From assembly GCA_003535395.1 (NCBI GenBank), contig DOHE01000124.1:1-11203 (forward strand): 11,203 nucleotides of DNA, given 5' to 3'. The notes below the pieces were generated by a model that made no database searches, had not been told where the DNA came from, and was given only the letters and a program-made list of their open reading frames with translations. This document shows, one piece after another, positions 1-9,042 of the stretch; position 1 is the first letter of the stretch; each line of letters starts with the position of its first letter. Source of the DNA: Clostridiales bacterium. GTDB lineage: Bacteria; Bacillota; Clostridia; UBA8921. The position numbers and the translations under genes are program-made.

Positions 1-2822
1 TGCCCATCCTGTTTCGGGTCACGGAGGACGGTTCCGGCCTGGCTCGGGCCATGGAGGATCTGTACCGGGCAGCGGATGCCGCCATTGCCGGAGGCGCCAA
101 CATCCTGATCCTCTCCGACCGGGGAGTGAGGGAGCGGGCAGCTCCCATCCCCTCTTTGCTTGCGGTAGCCGGGCTGCACCATCACCTGATCCGGACACGG
201 GACCGCACAAGAGTAGGACTGGTCGTGGAATCCGGAGAGCCCCGCGAAGTCCACCACTTTGCACTGCTTATCGGCTACGGCGCCGGTGCGGTGAATCCAT
301 ACCTGGCGTATGAGACCCTGGACGGAATGATCCGTCACCGGATGCTGACACAGGTGGACTATGGACAGGCGGAAGCGAATTTTATCAAAGCCAATTCCAA
401 GGGTGTATTGAAAATATTATCCAAGATGGGCCTTTCCACCGTGCAAAGTTACCGGGGCGCCCAGTTGTTTGAAGCGGTGGGCCTGGGCGCGGATGTGGTG
501 GAATGCTGCTTCACCGGCACGCCGTCCCGGCTGGGGGGCATCGATATCGGCATCATTGCGCGGGAAACCCTGGCCCGGCACCAGCGGGCCTTCGGGGATG
601 CGGCGGGGAACCGGGACACCCTGGATTCCGGCGGCAATTATCAGTGGCGGAAGGAAGGGGAGGAGCACCTGTTCAACCCTGAATCCGTGCATAAGCTGCA
701 AATGGCGGCCCGAACGGGGGACTACAAGCTTTATCAGGAATATGCCGCAATGATGAACGACATGTCCCGGCGCATCAGTACCCTCCGGGGACTTTTGGAG
801 TTCAAGTCCAGCCGTCCTCCGGTGCCTCTGGATGAGGTGGAACCGGTGGAAGCCATTTGCCGCCGTTTCAAGACGGGGGCGATGTCCTATGGCTCCATCA
901 GCGGGGAGGCGCACATGGCCCTGGCCGTGGCGATGAACCGGCTGGGGGGCAAGAGCAACACCGGGGAAGGGGGAGAAGACCCGGAGCGGTTCATCCCTTT
1001 GCCCAATGGGGATTCCCGTTGCAGTGCCATCAAGCAGGTAGCATCCGGGAGATTTGGCGTTACCAGCGATTACCTGGTCAATGCCAGGGAATTGCAGATC
1101 AAGATGGCTCAGGGGGCAAAGCCCGGAGAGGGAGGGCAGCTGCCCGGCAGGAAAGTGTATCCCTGGATCGCCCGCACCCGTCACTCTACCCCCGGAGTGG
1201 GACTCATCTCCCCGCCTCCGCATCATGACATTTATTCCATCGAGGACCTGGCGGAACTGATCCATGACCTGAAAAATGCCAATGATCAGGCCCGCATCAG
1301 CGTCAAGCTGGTCTCCGAGGTAGGGGTGGGGACAGTGGCCGCCGGTGTGGCCAAGGGCCGTGCAGATGTAGTGCTCATCAGCGGGTATGACGGCGGGACC
1401 GGCGCATCGCCCTACAGCAGCATCCGTCACGCGGGACTGCCCTGGGAGCTTGGACTGGCGGAGACCCACCAGACGCTGGTTTTAAATGATCTGCGCAGCC
1501 GTATCGTGGTGGAGACGGATGGCAAGCTTCTGACCGGGAGGGATGTGGTGATCGCTGCCCTGTTGGGAGCGGAGGAATTCGGATTCGCCACGGCGCCGCT
1601 GATCGTGCTGGGCTGCGTGATGATGCGGGTTTGCCACCTGGATACCTGTCCGGCAGGAGTGGCCACGCAGAATCCGGAACTAAGGAAGCGCTTTTCCGGG
1701 GATCCAGCCTATGTGGTGAACCTGATGCGGTTCATTGCCCAGGACATGAGGGAAATCATGGCAAGCCTGGGCTTTCGATCCATTGAGGAAATGGTGGGGC
1801 ATACGGAGGTCCTGACCCCCAGCAGGTCTGTGGGCCACTGGAAGACGGCCGGACTGGATCTGACTGCACTGCTGGCTCAACCGGACGTGGCAGATGAGGT
1901 GGGACGGTACTGCAGCATCTGTCAGGATCACGGGCTGAAAGCCTCTTTGGATGAAACACAGCTGCTGCCCTTCTGCCGGATGGCTTTGGAACAGGGCGTA
2001 CGTGTGGAAGGCACCTTTCCCATACACAATACGGATCGTGTGACCGGCACCCGTCTGGGCAGTGAAGTCACCCGGAAGCATGGGGCCCGGGGACTGCCGG
2101 AAGATACGATACGCCTGAATTTTGAAGGCACAGCCGGACAGAGTTTTGGCGCCTTCCTTCCCCCGGGGATCACCCTGACACTGGAAGGGGATGCCAACGA
2201 TTACATCGGCAAAGGCCTGTCCGGGGGCAAAATCATCGTATACCCGCCAAAGCAGGCTACCTTCGTTCCCGAGCAAAACATTCTGATCGGCAACGTGGCG
2301 CTGTACGGCGCGACTTCCGGGGAGGCTTACTTCCGGGGAGAGGCGGGGGAACGCTTCTGCGTCCGCAACAGCGGGGCTCAGGCAGTGGCGGATGCGGTGG
2401 GAGACCATGGCTGCGAGTATATGACCGGCGGCCGGGTGGTGATCCTGGGCGCGACGGGCAGAAACTTTGCCGCAGGCATGTCCGGCGGGATCGCATATGT
2501 GCTGGACGAAGCCGGGGATTTTCACCGCAGATGCAACATGGAGATGGTGGAACTCACCCCCCTTACAGACCCCCGGGAGATCCGCAGGGTACGGGGAATG
2601 GTGGAAAAGCATTACCGTTATACGGGCAGTGATTCCGCCCGGCGGGTGCTGGGGGACTGGGATCAAATGGTTTCCCGGTTTGTAAAGGTGTATCCCAAGG
2701 ATTACAAACGCATGCTGGAAGCCATCGCCCGGGTGGAAGCGGCGGGACTTAGCGGAGAACAGGCGTTGATGGCAGCCTTTGAGGACAATATCCGGGATCT
2801 GGGCCGGGTGGGCGGAAACTGA
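1..2822 (+). CDS. gltB: Glutamate synthase (NADPH) large subunit, 3' part (5' end outside window)
   Basis: This is the large (alpha) subunit of GOGAT, which with GltD makes two glutamates from glutamine and 2-oxoglutarate in the cytoplasm. The frame is open to the left edge (first full codon at base 3, reading [20 protein letters not shown]), so the ATG at 51 is internal. About 939 residues are visible of a family length near 1500; the N-terminal class II glutaminase domain and part of the central domain are missing. The FMN/synthase domain spans roughly 660-1800, with the motifs [50 protein letters not shown] and [10 protein letters not shown]. The 3Fe-4S cluster cysteines are the codons at 1614, 1632 and 1647 (C-x5-C-x4-C). 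The C-terminal GXGXG beta-helix domain (about 2000-2550) includes [24 protein letters not shown] and GMSGGIAYV. No frameshift or missing motif was seen. It lies 21 bases upstream of the gltD ATG, so the two are one operon. Confidence 0.97.
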   Translation, partial: PILFRVTEDGSGLARAMEDLYRAADAAIAGGANILILSDRGVRERAAPIPSLLAVAGLHHHLIRTRDRTRVGLVVESGEPREVHHFALLIGYGAGAVNPYLAYETLDGMIRHRMLTQVDYGQAEANFIKANSKGVLKILSKMGLSTVQSYRGAQLFEAVGLGADVVECCFTGTPSRLGGIDIGIIARETLARHQRAFGDAAGNRDTLDSGGNYQWRKEGEEHLFNPESVHKLQMAARTGDYKLYQEYAAMMNDMSRRISTLRGLLEFKSSRPPVPLDEVEPVEAICRRFKTGAMSYGSISGEAHMALAVAMNRLGGKSNTGEGGEDPERFIPLPNGDSRCSAIKQVASGRFGVTSDYLVNARELQIKMAQGAKPGEGGQLPGRKVYPWIARTRHSTPGVGLISPPPHHDIYSIEDLAELIHDLKNANDQARISVKLVSEVGVGTVAAGVAKGRADVVLISGYDGGTGASPYSSIRHAGLPWELGLAETHQTLVLNDLRSRIVVETDGKLLTGRDVVIAALLGAEEFGFATAPLIVLGCVMMRVCHLDTCPAGVATQNPELRKRFSGDPAYVVNLMRFIAQDMREIMASLGFRSIEEMVGHTEVLTPSRSVGHWKTAGLDLTALLAQPDVADEVGRYCSICQDHGLKASLDETQLLPFCRMALEQGVRVEGTFPIHNTDRVTGTRLGSEVTRKHGARGLPEDTIRLNFEGTAGQSFGAFLPPGITLTLEGDANDYIGKGLSGGKIIVYPPKQATFVPEQNILIGNVALYGATSGEAYFRGEAGERFCVRNSGAQAVADAVGDHGCEYMTGGRVVILGATGRNFAAGMSGGIAYVLDEAGDFHRRCNMEMVELTPLTDPREIRRVRGMVEKHYRYTGSDSARRVLGDWDQMVSRFVKVYPKDYKRMLEAIARVEAAGLSGEQALMAAFEDNIRDLGRVGGN

Positions 2823-2828
2823 GGCAAA

Positions 2829-2834
2829 AGGGAG
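2829..2834 (+). promoter_or_regulatory. Ribosome binding site of gltD (AGGGAG)
   Basis: AGGGAG lies 9 bases before the ATG at 2844 but only 3 bases before the in-frame TTG at 2838. The spacing favours the ATG as the real start, shortening the longest reading frame by two residues. Confidence 0.7.
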
Positions 2835-2843
2835 TGTTTGAAT

Positions 2844-4325
2844 ATGGCAAAACCCACAGGATTTTTAGAATACAACCGGAAGTTGCCGGAGGACCGGCCG
2901 GTATCTGAGCGACTGAGAGACTGGAATGAATTTCATCTGCCCATGCCGGAGGAAAAACTCAAGGAGCAAAGCGCCCGATGCATGGACTGCGGGATCCCTT
3001 TCTGCCATACAGGCCTGCTGGTGAACGGGCTGGCCATGGGTTGTCCCCTGAACAATTTGATCCCCGAGTGGAACGAACTCATCTACCGGGATCTCTGGCA
3101 GGATGCCTTGGATCGGCTGCACAAGACCAATAATTTCCCTGAATTCACCGGCCGGGTATGCCCCGCTCCCTGTGAGGGCTCCTGTACCTGCGGTATGAAC
3201 GGATTGCCGGTCACCATCAAAAATATCGAATGCACGCTCATCGACAAGGCATTCCAGGAGGACTGGATCGTGCCTCGCCTGCCTTCTCTGCGCACGGGCA
3301 AAAAAGTGGCAGTCGTGGGTTCCGGCCCTGCGGGACTGGCCTGCGCCGACCAGTTGAACCAGGAAGGGCATTCTGTTACGGTATACGAACGGGCGGACCG
3401 TATCGGCGGACTGCTCATGTACGGCATCCCCAACATGAAACTGGACAAAGGCGTGGTGCAGCGACGCATCGACCTGCTGGCCATGGAGGGCATCCGGTTC
3501 GTGACCCATACGGAAGTTGGCCGGGACATCCCCGCAGAAGTGCTTCACCGGGAATACGACGCCATCGTGCTTTGCGGGGGGGCCACCCAACCCCGGGATC
3601 TCACGGTGGAAGGCCGCAGCCTGGAAGGGGTACGTTTTGCCATGGAATTTTTGAAGGCCAACACCCAAAATCTCTTGGATAATACGCCTCTCCCGGACGC
3701 TCTTTCTGCCCGTGACAAGGATGTCATCGTCATCGGCGGGGGGGACACGGGCACGGACTGCGTAGGCACCTCCCTGCGCCACGGCTGCCGCAGCGTGGTC
3801 CAGTTCGAATTGCTGCCTAAGCCCCCGGAGGTCCGTATGCCGGACAATCCCTGGCCTCAGTGGCCCAAGGTGCTCAAGGTGGACTATGGGCAGGAGGAAG
3901 CCCGGGAGCTGTACGGGGAGGATCCCCGCCACTACTGCATATCCACGAAGAAGATCGTGGGAGATGATCGGGGTCGGGTCAAGGAAGTGCATACGGTGGA
4001 AATCAACTGGCAAAAGGACGACCGGGGGCGGTTCATGCCCGTGGAGATCCCCGGAACGGAAAAAGTATGGCCAGCTCAGAGGGTGCTGCTGGCGATGGGA
4101 TTTTTAGGCCCTGAAGACACTGTGCTTCAGGCTTTTGGTGTGGAGCGGGACGAACGTTCCAATGCCAAGGCCTTGGAAGGAAAATACACCACGAACATCC
4201 CGGGCGTATTTGCCGCCGGCGACATGCGCCGCGGCCAGAGCCTGGTGGTATGGGCCATCCAGGAGGGTCGGGGCGTGGCCCGGGAATGCCACCGTTATCT
4301 GGGTGGAGAAGGTCTGTTGCCATAA
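2844..4325 (+). CDS. gltD: Glutamate synthase (NADPH) small subunit
   Basis: This is the small (beta) subunit of GOGAT. It takes electrons from NADPH through FAD and passes them via Fe-S clusters to the FMN site of GltB. The product is 493 residues from the ATG at 2844, chosen by its ribosome binding site spacing; this is the usual size for the family. The N-terminal Fe-S domain has cysteines 46, 49, 54 and 67 (CMDCGIPFC then CPLNN) and 106, 110 and 114 (CPAPCEGSC), which ligate the two low-potential 4Fe-4S clusters. The first dinucleotide fold binds FAD ([10 protein letters not shown], about 155-164, and [17 protein letters not shown], about 186-202). The second binds NADPH ([10 protein letters not shown], 294-303). 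A C-terminal FAD motif reads [19 protein letters not shown]. The related NADH-type reductases (dihydropyrimidine dehydrogenase or NfnB-like) are the alternative, but adjacency to gltB settles it. The stop codon is 2 bases from the stop of convergent jetD. Confidence 0.97.
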   Translation: MAKPTGFLEYNRKLPEDRPVSERLRDWNEFHLPMPEEKLKEQSARCMDCGIPFCHTGLLVNGLAMGCPLNNLIPEWNELIYRDLWQDALDRLHKTNNFPEFTGRVCPAPCEGSCTCGMNGLPVTIKNIECTLIDKAFQEDWIVPRLPSLRTGKKVAVVGSGPAGLACADQLNQEGHSVTVYERADRIGGLLMYGIPNMKLDKGVVQRRIDLLAMEGIRFVTHTEVGRDIPAEVLHREYDAIVLCGGATQPRDLTVEGRSLEGVRFAMEFLKANTQNLLDNTPLPDALSARDKDVIVIGGGDTGTDCVGTSLRHGCRSVVQFELLPKPPEVRMPDNPWPQWPKVLKVDYGQEEARELYGEDPRHYCISTKKIVGDDRGRVKEVHTVEINWQKDDRGRFMPVEIPGTEKVWPAQRVLLAMGFLGPEDTVLQAFGVERDERSNAKALEGKYTTNIPGVFAAGDMRRGQSLVVWAIQEGRGVARECHRYLGGEGLLP

Positions 4326-4327
4326 GA

Positions 4328-5662
4328 TCATCCATCGCTCCTGCTGTTTGCCCAAAGCAGCGCTTCCTGCTCCAGGCGGATCCCGGAAGCCAGCATGAGC
4401 CGGATCAGATCGTGAAATTCTGCATATGCGCTGTCTTGCAACAGGAGATCCAACTTTCGGGCATAGCGGGCGTCAAACATAGAACCGGAGTGCTGAAGAG
4501 GCCGATAGGTCTCCACATCCATACGAAAGGGTTTAAGGCAGCCGGCGATCTGGGCTTTCAGCCGCTGGAACATGAGAAATCCGCCCAGGTCGATATCCCC
4601 CCAATGCAGAAACTCGATGTGGGGTTCCTGCCCGGAGATGCGTCGGCCGCAGTCACACCGGCCGGCAGCCGCGTCGTGGATTTTCTGAAAGAACATCCCT
4701 TTCAGCGGGCTGTAAAATCCGCCGTGAAAGAGGGTCAGCAGCGTTTCGTCTGTATTTTTTATTATCCAATCGGTGTAATTTGCTTTGTTTTCGATAAACA
4801 GCACTTTTTTTACCGGCCCCAGGCTTGTGATCTGCAGGTCCCGTACGGTGGGGGCATTGAGAAGGACGCCGTGCGGGAACAGCGAAAAATCAACGGGCTT
4901 TCCGGCCAGCAGACCCTGGAACGCGCCCTTAAACTCCACGGTGGCGGGAGACGAATAAAGACCGGCCAGGGAGAGAAGGTCGCTTTCGGCCATTTCACTG
5001 CCTTCGGCAGTGGCATAATCCTTTAGGATCCGGACCAGCCGGGCGCGCACATTTTTTTCAAAATACTTGGAGTCGCCATACCAGCGATTGCTGAAAACCC
5101 GTTCCAGACCTTCCCCGGATCCGGAATGAAAGATCTCATGGATGCCGGCGAGCGCTGTCAGGATGGCCCGGGCCTGTTCCTCGTCGCGGGGAAGACAGCC
5201 CGATACGCTGCCTTTGTTTTGCATGGTTTCAGATACATCCTGAAGAAACCGGGAAATCCAGTTGTCCGGGGGCACATCTTTGGAAAGTCCGGTTTTTAAC
5301 GCTGCGTTTAACGCTGCGACCTGCTCCGCGAGAGAAGCCAGTACCTGGTGCCGGGGTTTTCGGGATACCGCCCGGTAGGCTTCCCCGAGACTGTGGGGCA
5401 GCAGCCAGATCCGGTCAATGATATTGCCTTCTTCGAACCGCAGCCATGAAAAACCGGCAAGCCCCGAGGCCGCAAGTTCCAGAATCACACTGTTCGCTGT
5501 TTCCCGAACTCCGGGTTTTTCGATATCATACTCGGGAAAATCGCTCCTGCCGGGATGGAGAAATATACGCCGGGAGGTTGGGGATCCAGGCTCCCGGAAT
5601 GACTTGCTGTGCTCATATTTGTCCAGAAGCCGGCTTAAAATGATCTGCTTGAAATCTGTCAT
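4328..5662 (-). CDS. jetD: Wadjet system protein JetD, Toprim-domain nuclease (DUF3322/DUF2220-like)
   Basis: JetD is the nuclease subunit of Wadjet: it cuts closed-circular DNA trapped by the JetABC motor. The protein is 444 residues from the ATG at 5662. That start overlaps the jetC stop as ATGA and has GAAGGG 8 bases upstream. The frame is open to 5803, but the extra 47 residues are Pro/Arg-rich, unlike the family, and lie inside jetC. The N-terminal part (about 1-190) is the DNA-arm region. The family motif RWYGDSKYFE is at 193-202. The C-terminal Toprim domain has strand-1 acid E291 in VLFIENKAN, the HGGFYSP loop at 313-319, the metal-binding D356-x-D358 in HWGDIDLGG, and a conserved RLEQE at 429-433. 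All expected catalytic acids are present, so the enzyme is probably active. Topoisomerase VI/Spo11 A subunits share the Toprim fold, but the operon and the RLEQE tail mark JetD. Two cysteines (336, 338) sit just before the DxD strand. Assignment is from motifs and context, with no database search. Confidence 0.93.
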   Translation of the reverse strand: MTDFKQIILSRLLDKYEHSKSFREPGSPTSRRIFLHPGRSDFPEYDIEKPGVRETANSVILELAASGLAGFSWLRFEEGNIIDRIWLLPHSLGEAYRAVSRKPRHQVLASLAEQVAALNAALKTGLSKDVPPDNWISRFLQDVSETMQNKGSVSGCLPRDEEQARAILTALAGIHEIFHSGSGEGLERVFSNRWYGDSKYFEKNVRARLVRILKDYATAEGSEMAESDLLSLAGLYSSPATVEFKGAFQGLLAGKPVDFSLFPHGVLLNAPTVRDLQITSLGPVKKVLFIENKANYTDWIIKNTDETLLTLFHGGFYSPLKGMFFQKIHDAAAGRCDCGRRISGQEPHIEFLHWGDIDLGGFLMFQRLKAQIAGCLKPFRMDVETYRPLQHSGSMFDARYARKLDLLLQDSAYAEFHDLIRLMLASGIRLEQEALLWANSRSDG

Positions 5663-8600
5663 GCATCCGGCCCTTCTTCCTGCAGCTGCCGGGCATCGAA
5701 TGCCCGGACGATGGAGTTGTGCCCCTCCCGGATCACGCAAAGATTCCGGTCTACCAGGGGGGCGATATCTCCGGCCTTCTCCGGGGGAGCAGACAGGATG
5801 CACTGGAAATCGAACCGGCGCAGCAGCCGGATGCTTTCCTGGATCCGCTCGCTGTCCATCTTGCTGAAAGCTTCGTCAAACAGGATGAGGCGCATCCGGT
5901 TCGCACCGGGGTCCTGGATCCGGTACAGCTGGGCAAAAGAAGCAAGTACAGAAATATAGAAAGGTGTCTGGGTCTCGCCTCCGGACTTTTTCTGCAGCGT
6001 CCGGGACAGCCGCTGGATCTGGTCCTCCCCCTCCGTTACAAGCAGGTCGAAATTGAGATAAGTCCTATAGTCGGTGAAACGTTTGATGTTCTTTTCCAGT
6101 TCAGCCCGGGCGTCCGCATTCAGATCCGAATCCACATCGGTGATCTGGCGGAACAGTTCGTCGATGGCATCCCCGTGCTTGCTTCGAAACAGCTCGGAAG
6201 CCAGATTGTATCCCTCCAGCAGCATGGAGTCAGTGATCATGTCATAAAAACGCCGGTATTCGGGCTTGGGCTGCCAGGTGAACCGGTACCGCTCATCGCC
6301 CCACCGGCATTCCTTCAGCGCAGCATTGAGCTCGTCGATCTGTGACCGCACCATATCCATGTTGGACTTGAGTTTTGCCAAAAAATCATCACCGAACTGC
6401 TGGTAAGCCTTTTCCCTGGCATCCGTGATCCGGGCTTTGTATTCAGGAAGCCGGATGTCCTTAAGTTCTGTGAGTTCCCGTTGATAGGAGGCATTGTCCG
6501 GTTCCTTGATGTCATAGGAAGCTTTGTATTCCCGGTTGTATTCCGAACGCGCCTTTTCCAGATCATCTTTCTTTTTTTCCATCTGACTGGCAGACCTGAT
6601 GACGGAAGAGGCAAAATTTTCTGCGATCTCCCGGGCGGATTTTCCGGCCTGCAACTCTTTTTCGAACCGGGGTTCACCGGTGCTTAAGAGCCAGGAAGGG
6701 TCGTACCGGGTCCGAATGGATTCCTCCATGTCCTGCACCTGGCTTTTCAACCCAGGAAGCTTTTCCTCCCGGATCATGCCTGCATTGATCCGGATTTCTG
6801 CAGCCTGACCGACCCGTTCATTGTTTTCCTCATTCAATTCACGGATAATGCTTTCTGCCTGGCGGATCTGTTCGTCCAGCTGGCGCAGCCAGGACAGGTC
6901 CAACCGGCCAAGTTCATCAGCTGCGGATTTGCGCTCTGCCTCCAGGCGGGGGATCTGCTCTGCTTCCTGGGCCGCCAGAAGCGCATTTTCCATATCTCCT
7001 TCGCTGAAATTCTCCAGGTCAGCCGCTTTTTTCGCTGCCGGGGCGATCCGGGCAAGAACGGAAAGCACTTCCTCCGCCTCACGGATCGCTTCCCGGGTCG
7101 ACCGGATCTGTTCCTCCAAAGCCCGCCGGCCGATGAATGGGAACTTCCAGCGGTCCGGATGCAGCTGCCGGGCTACAAATCCCTGGTAGAGCATGCCGCT
7201 GTCAGTGATGGCCCGCTCATGGCTGCGCAGATCTTCAAGCCTGTCCACTTTCATGACCCGGCCCAGCACGTGTCGGATAAACAGACGAGCCTGTTCATTA
7301 TCTGTTTCCACTTCTTCCGCCAGACTGCCGGGCAGCTGCACCGGTTCAGCCTGGGCCAGTTTGGCACTGTCCACCAGGCCCCAGTCGAAAAACTTCCTTT
7401 CGAATTTCAGTCGGTCATAGATACGCAATGCCGGCAAAAAGAACTCCGGTTGCACGATCAGGTAAAATTTCTGCGTATGCAGATACCCCTCAATGACATT
7501 GCGCCAGCGGGGCTCCCGGATTTCCAGCAGATTGGCCAGGATATCCACATCGACATCACGGCCTGCCTGTTTCGAAAGCTCCTCCCGGAGAGTTTCTGTC
7601 AGTTCCAGAAGCTTGGGATCATAGGATTTGAAGCCTTTTTCCAGCTCATTCAGGCGGGTTGTGTGGTCGGACAACGCCCTTTCGTGATCCTGTCCGGATC
7701 GGGCGATGGATATTTCCAGGCCGGCAGCGGTTTTTTGCATGGAAGCCATTTCGCCCCGGATCCGGGAAAGCCCTTCCTTGCCGGTTTGCAACAGGCTCCT
7801 GTCATCAATATCCAGCAGCGTCTCAGACAGGGCAGCGACCCGGGCAGCGGCCTGTTTCAACTCCTCTCCCGGTGACCTGAGTTCTCCGGCAGGAAAATCA
7901 AGTTCCAGACATCTTTCCGCCACGGCCCTCCAACCCAGGGCGTATTGCTTCAGCCTTTGCAAAGTGCGGCCCAGCGTGGTTTTCAGTTTTTCGGTCTGTA
8001 TATTCAAATCCTGTATTCTCTGGTTGAGTTGATTGAATTTCTGGGTGATATCCGACCGCGCCCGATCATCTGAAAGCGCCTGTTTTCGAGCCGATTCACG
8101 TTCCAAAGCATTTTTGACCTCCGTGAGCCGGGTTTCGGTTTCGACGGCTTTCTGCTCCAGACCGTGCAGTTCTTCCTCAAAACCGGAGATATCGTTAAGC
8201 GCAGCCTTGAGTTTTGCCATTTCTACCAGATAACGCTGCAGTTCATACCGCTGCTTCTCTTCCAGGTATGCGGCGAACCTGTCCGCGATCCCGCTTAGAT
8301 CGTCCACGCGCCGGGACATCAGGTCCGCATCGTGCTCCAGGCGCTTGTAGGAGCGGATGTTGTCCTGCATGAGGGTGATATCCACGGGGGCCCGCACATC
8401 GCACACGAATTCCGTGATGAAATACTCGATATCGGTGATGGGGGTGAAGGATACCGCCTTTTTAAACAGGCTGAAGTACTTGTTTTTCAATCCACCCAGC
8501 TTGCCTTTCAGGATTTCCTGAAATCCATGGTCTGAGTCGGGGAACTCAAACCGGCCCTTTTTGAACGTCCTGTTGAAAAAGGAGCGAAGGTCCTTATAGG

Positions 8601-9042
8601 GATAGGGAACGCCGTCCGCGATGAAATGGTTGTCCGGCAGCGGGGCATCCAGCACGAAGAACCGATGCTCGTCCGAACCGTCTTCATAACAGTCAAAAAC
8701 TACGCCCAGGGTAAAGTCTGTTTTCTTTTGCGTGTCATGGAATTCACAGGCGATATAGCTCGAAAACCGTCCTTCCCGAAGGTATTTAAACCCCGTGCCG
8801 CCGTCGTCGCCGGTCTCTCCGCGCAAATACCCTTTAAGACTGCGGGATGATCTCTCGTTTGCGGCCTTATTGAAAAAATACCGGCCGTTGGCATCTCCCA
8901 GAAGCAGCAGCTGCAATGCATCCACCAGAGTGGATTTCCCTGTGGCGTTCTTCCCGGTAAGAAAATTGATCCCCTCCACTTCCACCAGTTCATGCTGAAA
9001 AAAGTGCCAGTGGATCAGAAGGATTTTTTTAAGTTTCTTCAT
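5659..9042 (-). CDS. jetC: Wadjet system protein JetC, SMC/MukB-like coiled-coil ATPase
   Basis: JetC is the SMC-like motor subunit of Wadjet. Its dimer binds ATP between the heads and drives DNA loop extrusion, using JetA as kleisin and JetB as accessory subunit. The protein is 1127 residues. Walker A is GKNATGKS at 30-37, inside INFLTGKNATGKSTLVDALQ. The ABC signature is KSGGE at 1019-1023 (QKKSGGETQTPF). Walker B is LILFDE at 1052-1057, followed by a D-loop SKMD at 1060-1063. Between the heads are two charged, heptad-like coiled-coil arms (about 230-490 and 640-910) flanking a compact hinge-like globule (about 497-640). The start at 9042 overlaps the jetB stop as ATGA and has AGGAGG 10 bases upstream. 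The stop overlaps the jetD ATG by 4 bases. SbcC, RecN and chromosomal MukB share this architecture, but the flanking JetA/B/D genes make Wadjet the clear reading. No ATPase residue is missing. Confidence 0.95.
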   Translation of the reverse strand: MKKLKKILLIHWHFFQHELVEVEGINFLTGKNATGKSTLVDALQLLLLGDANGRYFFNKAANERSSRSLKGYLRGETGDDGGTGFKYLREGRFSSYIACEFHDTQKKTDFTLGVVFDCYEDGSDEHRFFVLDAPLPDNHFIADGVPYPYKDLRSFFNRTFKKGRFEFPDSDHGFQEILKGKLGGLKNKYFSLFKKAVSFTPITDIEYFITEFVCDVRAPVDITLMQDNIRSYKRLEHDADLMSRRVDDLSGIADRFAAYLEEKQRYELQRYLVEMAKLKAALNDISGFEEELHGLEQKAVETETRLTEVKNALERESARKQALSDDRARSDITQKFNQLNQRIQDLNIQTEKLKTTLGRTLQRLKQYALGWRAVAERCLELDFPAGELRSPGEELKQAAARVAALSETLLDIDDRSLLQTGKEGLSRIRGEMASMQKTAAGLEISIARSGQDHERALSDHTTRLNELEKGFKSYDPKLLELTETLREELSKQAGRDVDVDILANLLEIREPRWRNVIEGYLHTQKFYLIVQPEFFLPALRIYDRLKFERKFFDWGLVDSAKLAQAEPVQLPGSLAEEVETDNEQARLFIRHVLGRVMKVDRLEDLRSHERAITDSGMLYQGFVARQLHPDRWKFPFIGRRALEEQIRSTREAIREAEEVLSVLARIAPAAKKAADLENFSEGDMENALLAAQEAEQIPRLEAERKSAADELGRLDLSWLRQLDEQIRQAESIIRELNEENNERVGQAAEIRINAGMIREEKLPGLKSQVQDMEESIRTRYDPSWLLSTGEPRFEKELQAGKSAREIAENFASSVIRSASQMEKKKDDLEKARSEYNREYKASYDIKEPDNASYQRELTELKDIRLPEYKARITDAREKAYQQFGDDFLAKLKSNMDMVRSQIDELNAALKECRWGDERYRFTWQPKPEYRRFYDMITDSMLLEGYNLASELFRSKHGDAIDELFRQITDVDSDLNADARAELEKNIKRFTDYRTYLNFDLLVTEGEDQIQRLSRTLQKKSGGETQTPFYISVLASFAQLYRIQDPGANRMRLILFDEAFSKMDSERIQESIRLLRRFDFQCILSAPPEKAGDIAPLVDRNLCVIREGHNSIVRAFDARQLQEEGPDA
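5671..5676 (-). promoter_or_regulatory. Ribosome binding site of jetD (GAAGGG) inside the jetC 3' end
   Basis: On the minus strand GAAGGG lies 8 bases before the ATG at 5662. It supports that start over the upstream in-frame ATG at 5803 and lets ribosomes reinitiate after the jetC stop. Confidence 0.6.

Noticed and set aside
417..1469. Long open frame on the minus strand opposite gltB (350 codons), with similar ones at 1680-2666 and, opposite gltD, 2865-4013
   Set aside because: They lie entirely antisense to well-conserved gltB/gltD coding. Their translations are Pro/His/Gly/Arg-rich with no recognisable domain, as expected when a GC-rich gene is read on its other strand.
2838..2843. TTG start for gltD adding two residues
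   Set aside because: AGGGAG would be only 3 bases away, too close; the ATG at 2844 has a 9-base spacer.
4343..4361. Small inverted repeat (GCTGTTTG ... CAAAGCAGC) just after the gltD stop as a terminator
   Set aside because: The stem contains a bulge and is followed by GCTTCCTGCTCC-like sequence, not a T tract, so it does not look like an intrinsic terminator.
4250..5026. Plus-strand open frame of 258 codons spanning the gltD end and the jetD 3' half
   Set aside because: It is out of frame with gltD and antisense to JetD, including its Toprim motifs. It shows no family resemblance or ribosome binding site. Similar shadow frames at 5719-6345, 7159-7875, 9718-10422 and 10489-11178 were dropped for the same reasons.
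5660..5803. 47-residue N-terminal extension of JetD from the in-frame ATG at 5803
   Set aside because: The extension lies in the jetC 3' coding region and is Pro/Arg/Gly-rich. The ATG at 5662 has a good ribosome binding site, forms the ATGA overlap and gives a plausible JetD N-terminus (MTDFKQIILSRLLDKY).
5659..9042. JetC as SbcC, RecN or a housekeeping MukB/MksB condensin
   Set aside because: Head and arm architecture is shared, but the operon contains a Toprim nuclease with the JetD motifs plus JetA and JetB in canonical Wadjet order. MksBEFG/EptABCD are names for related systems of the same type, not a contradiction.
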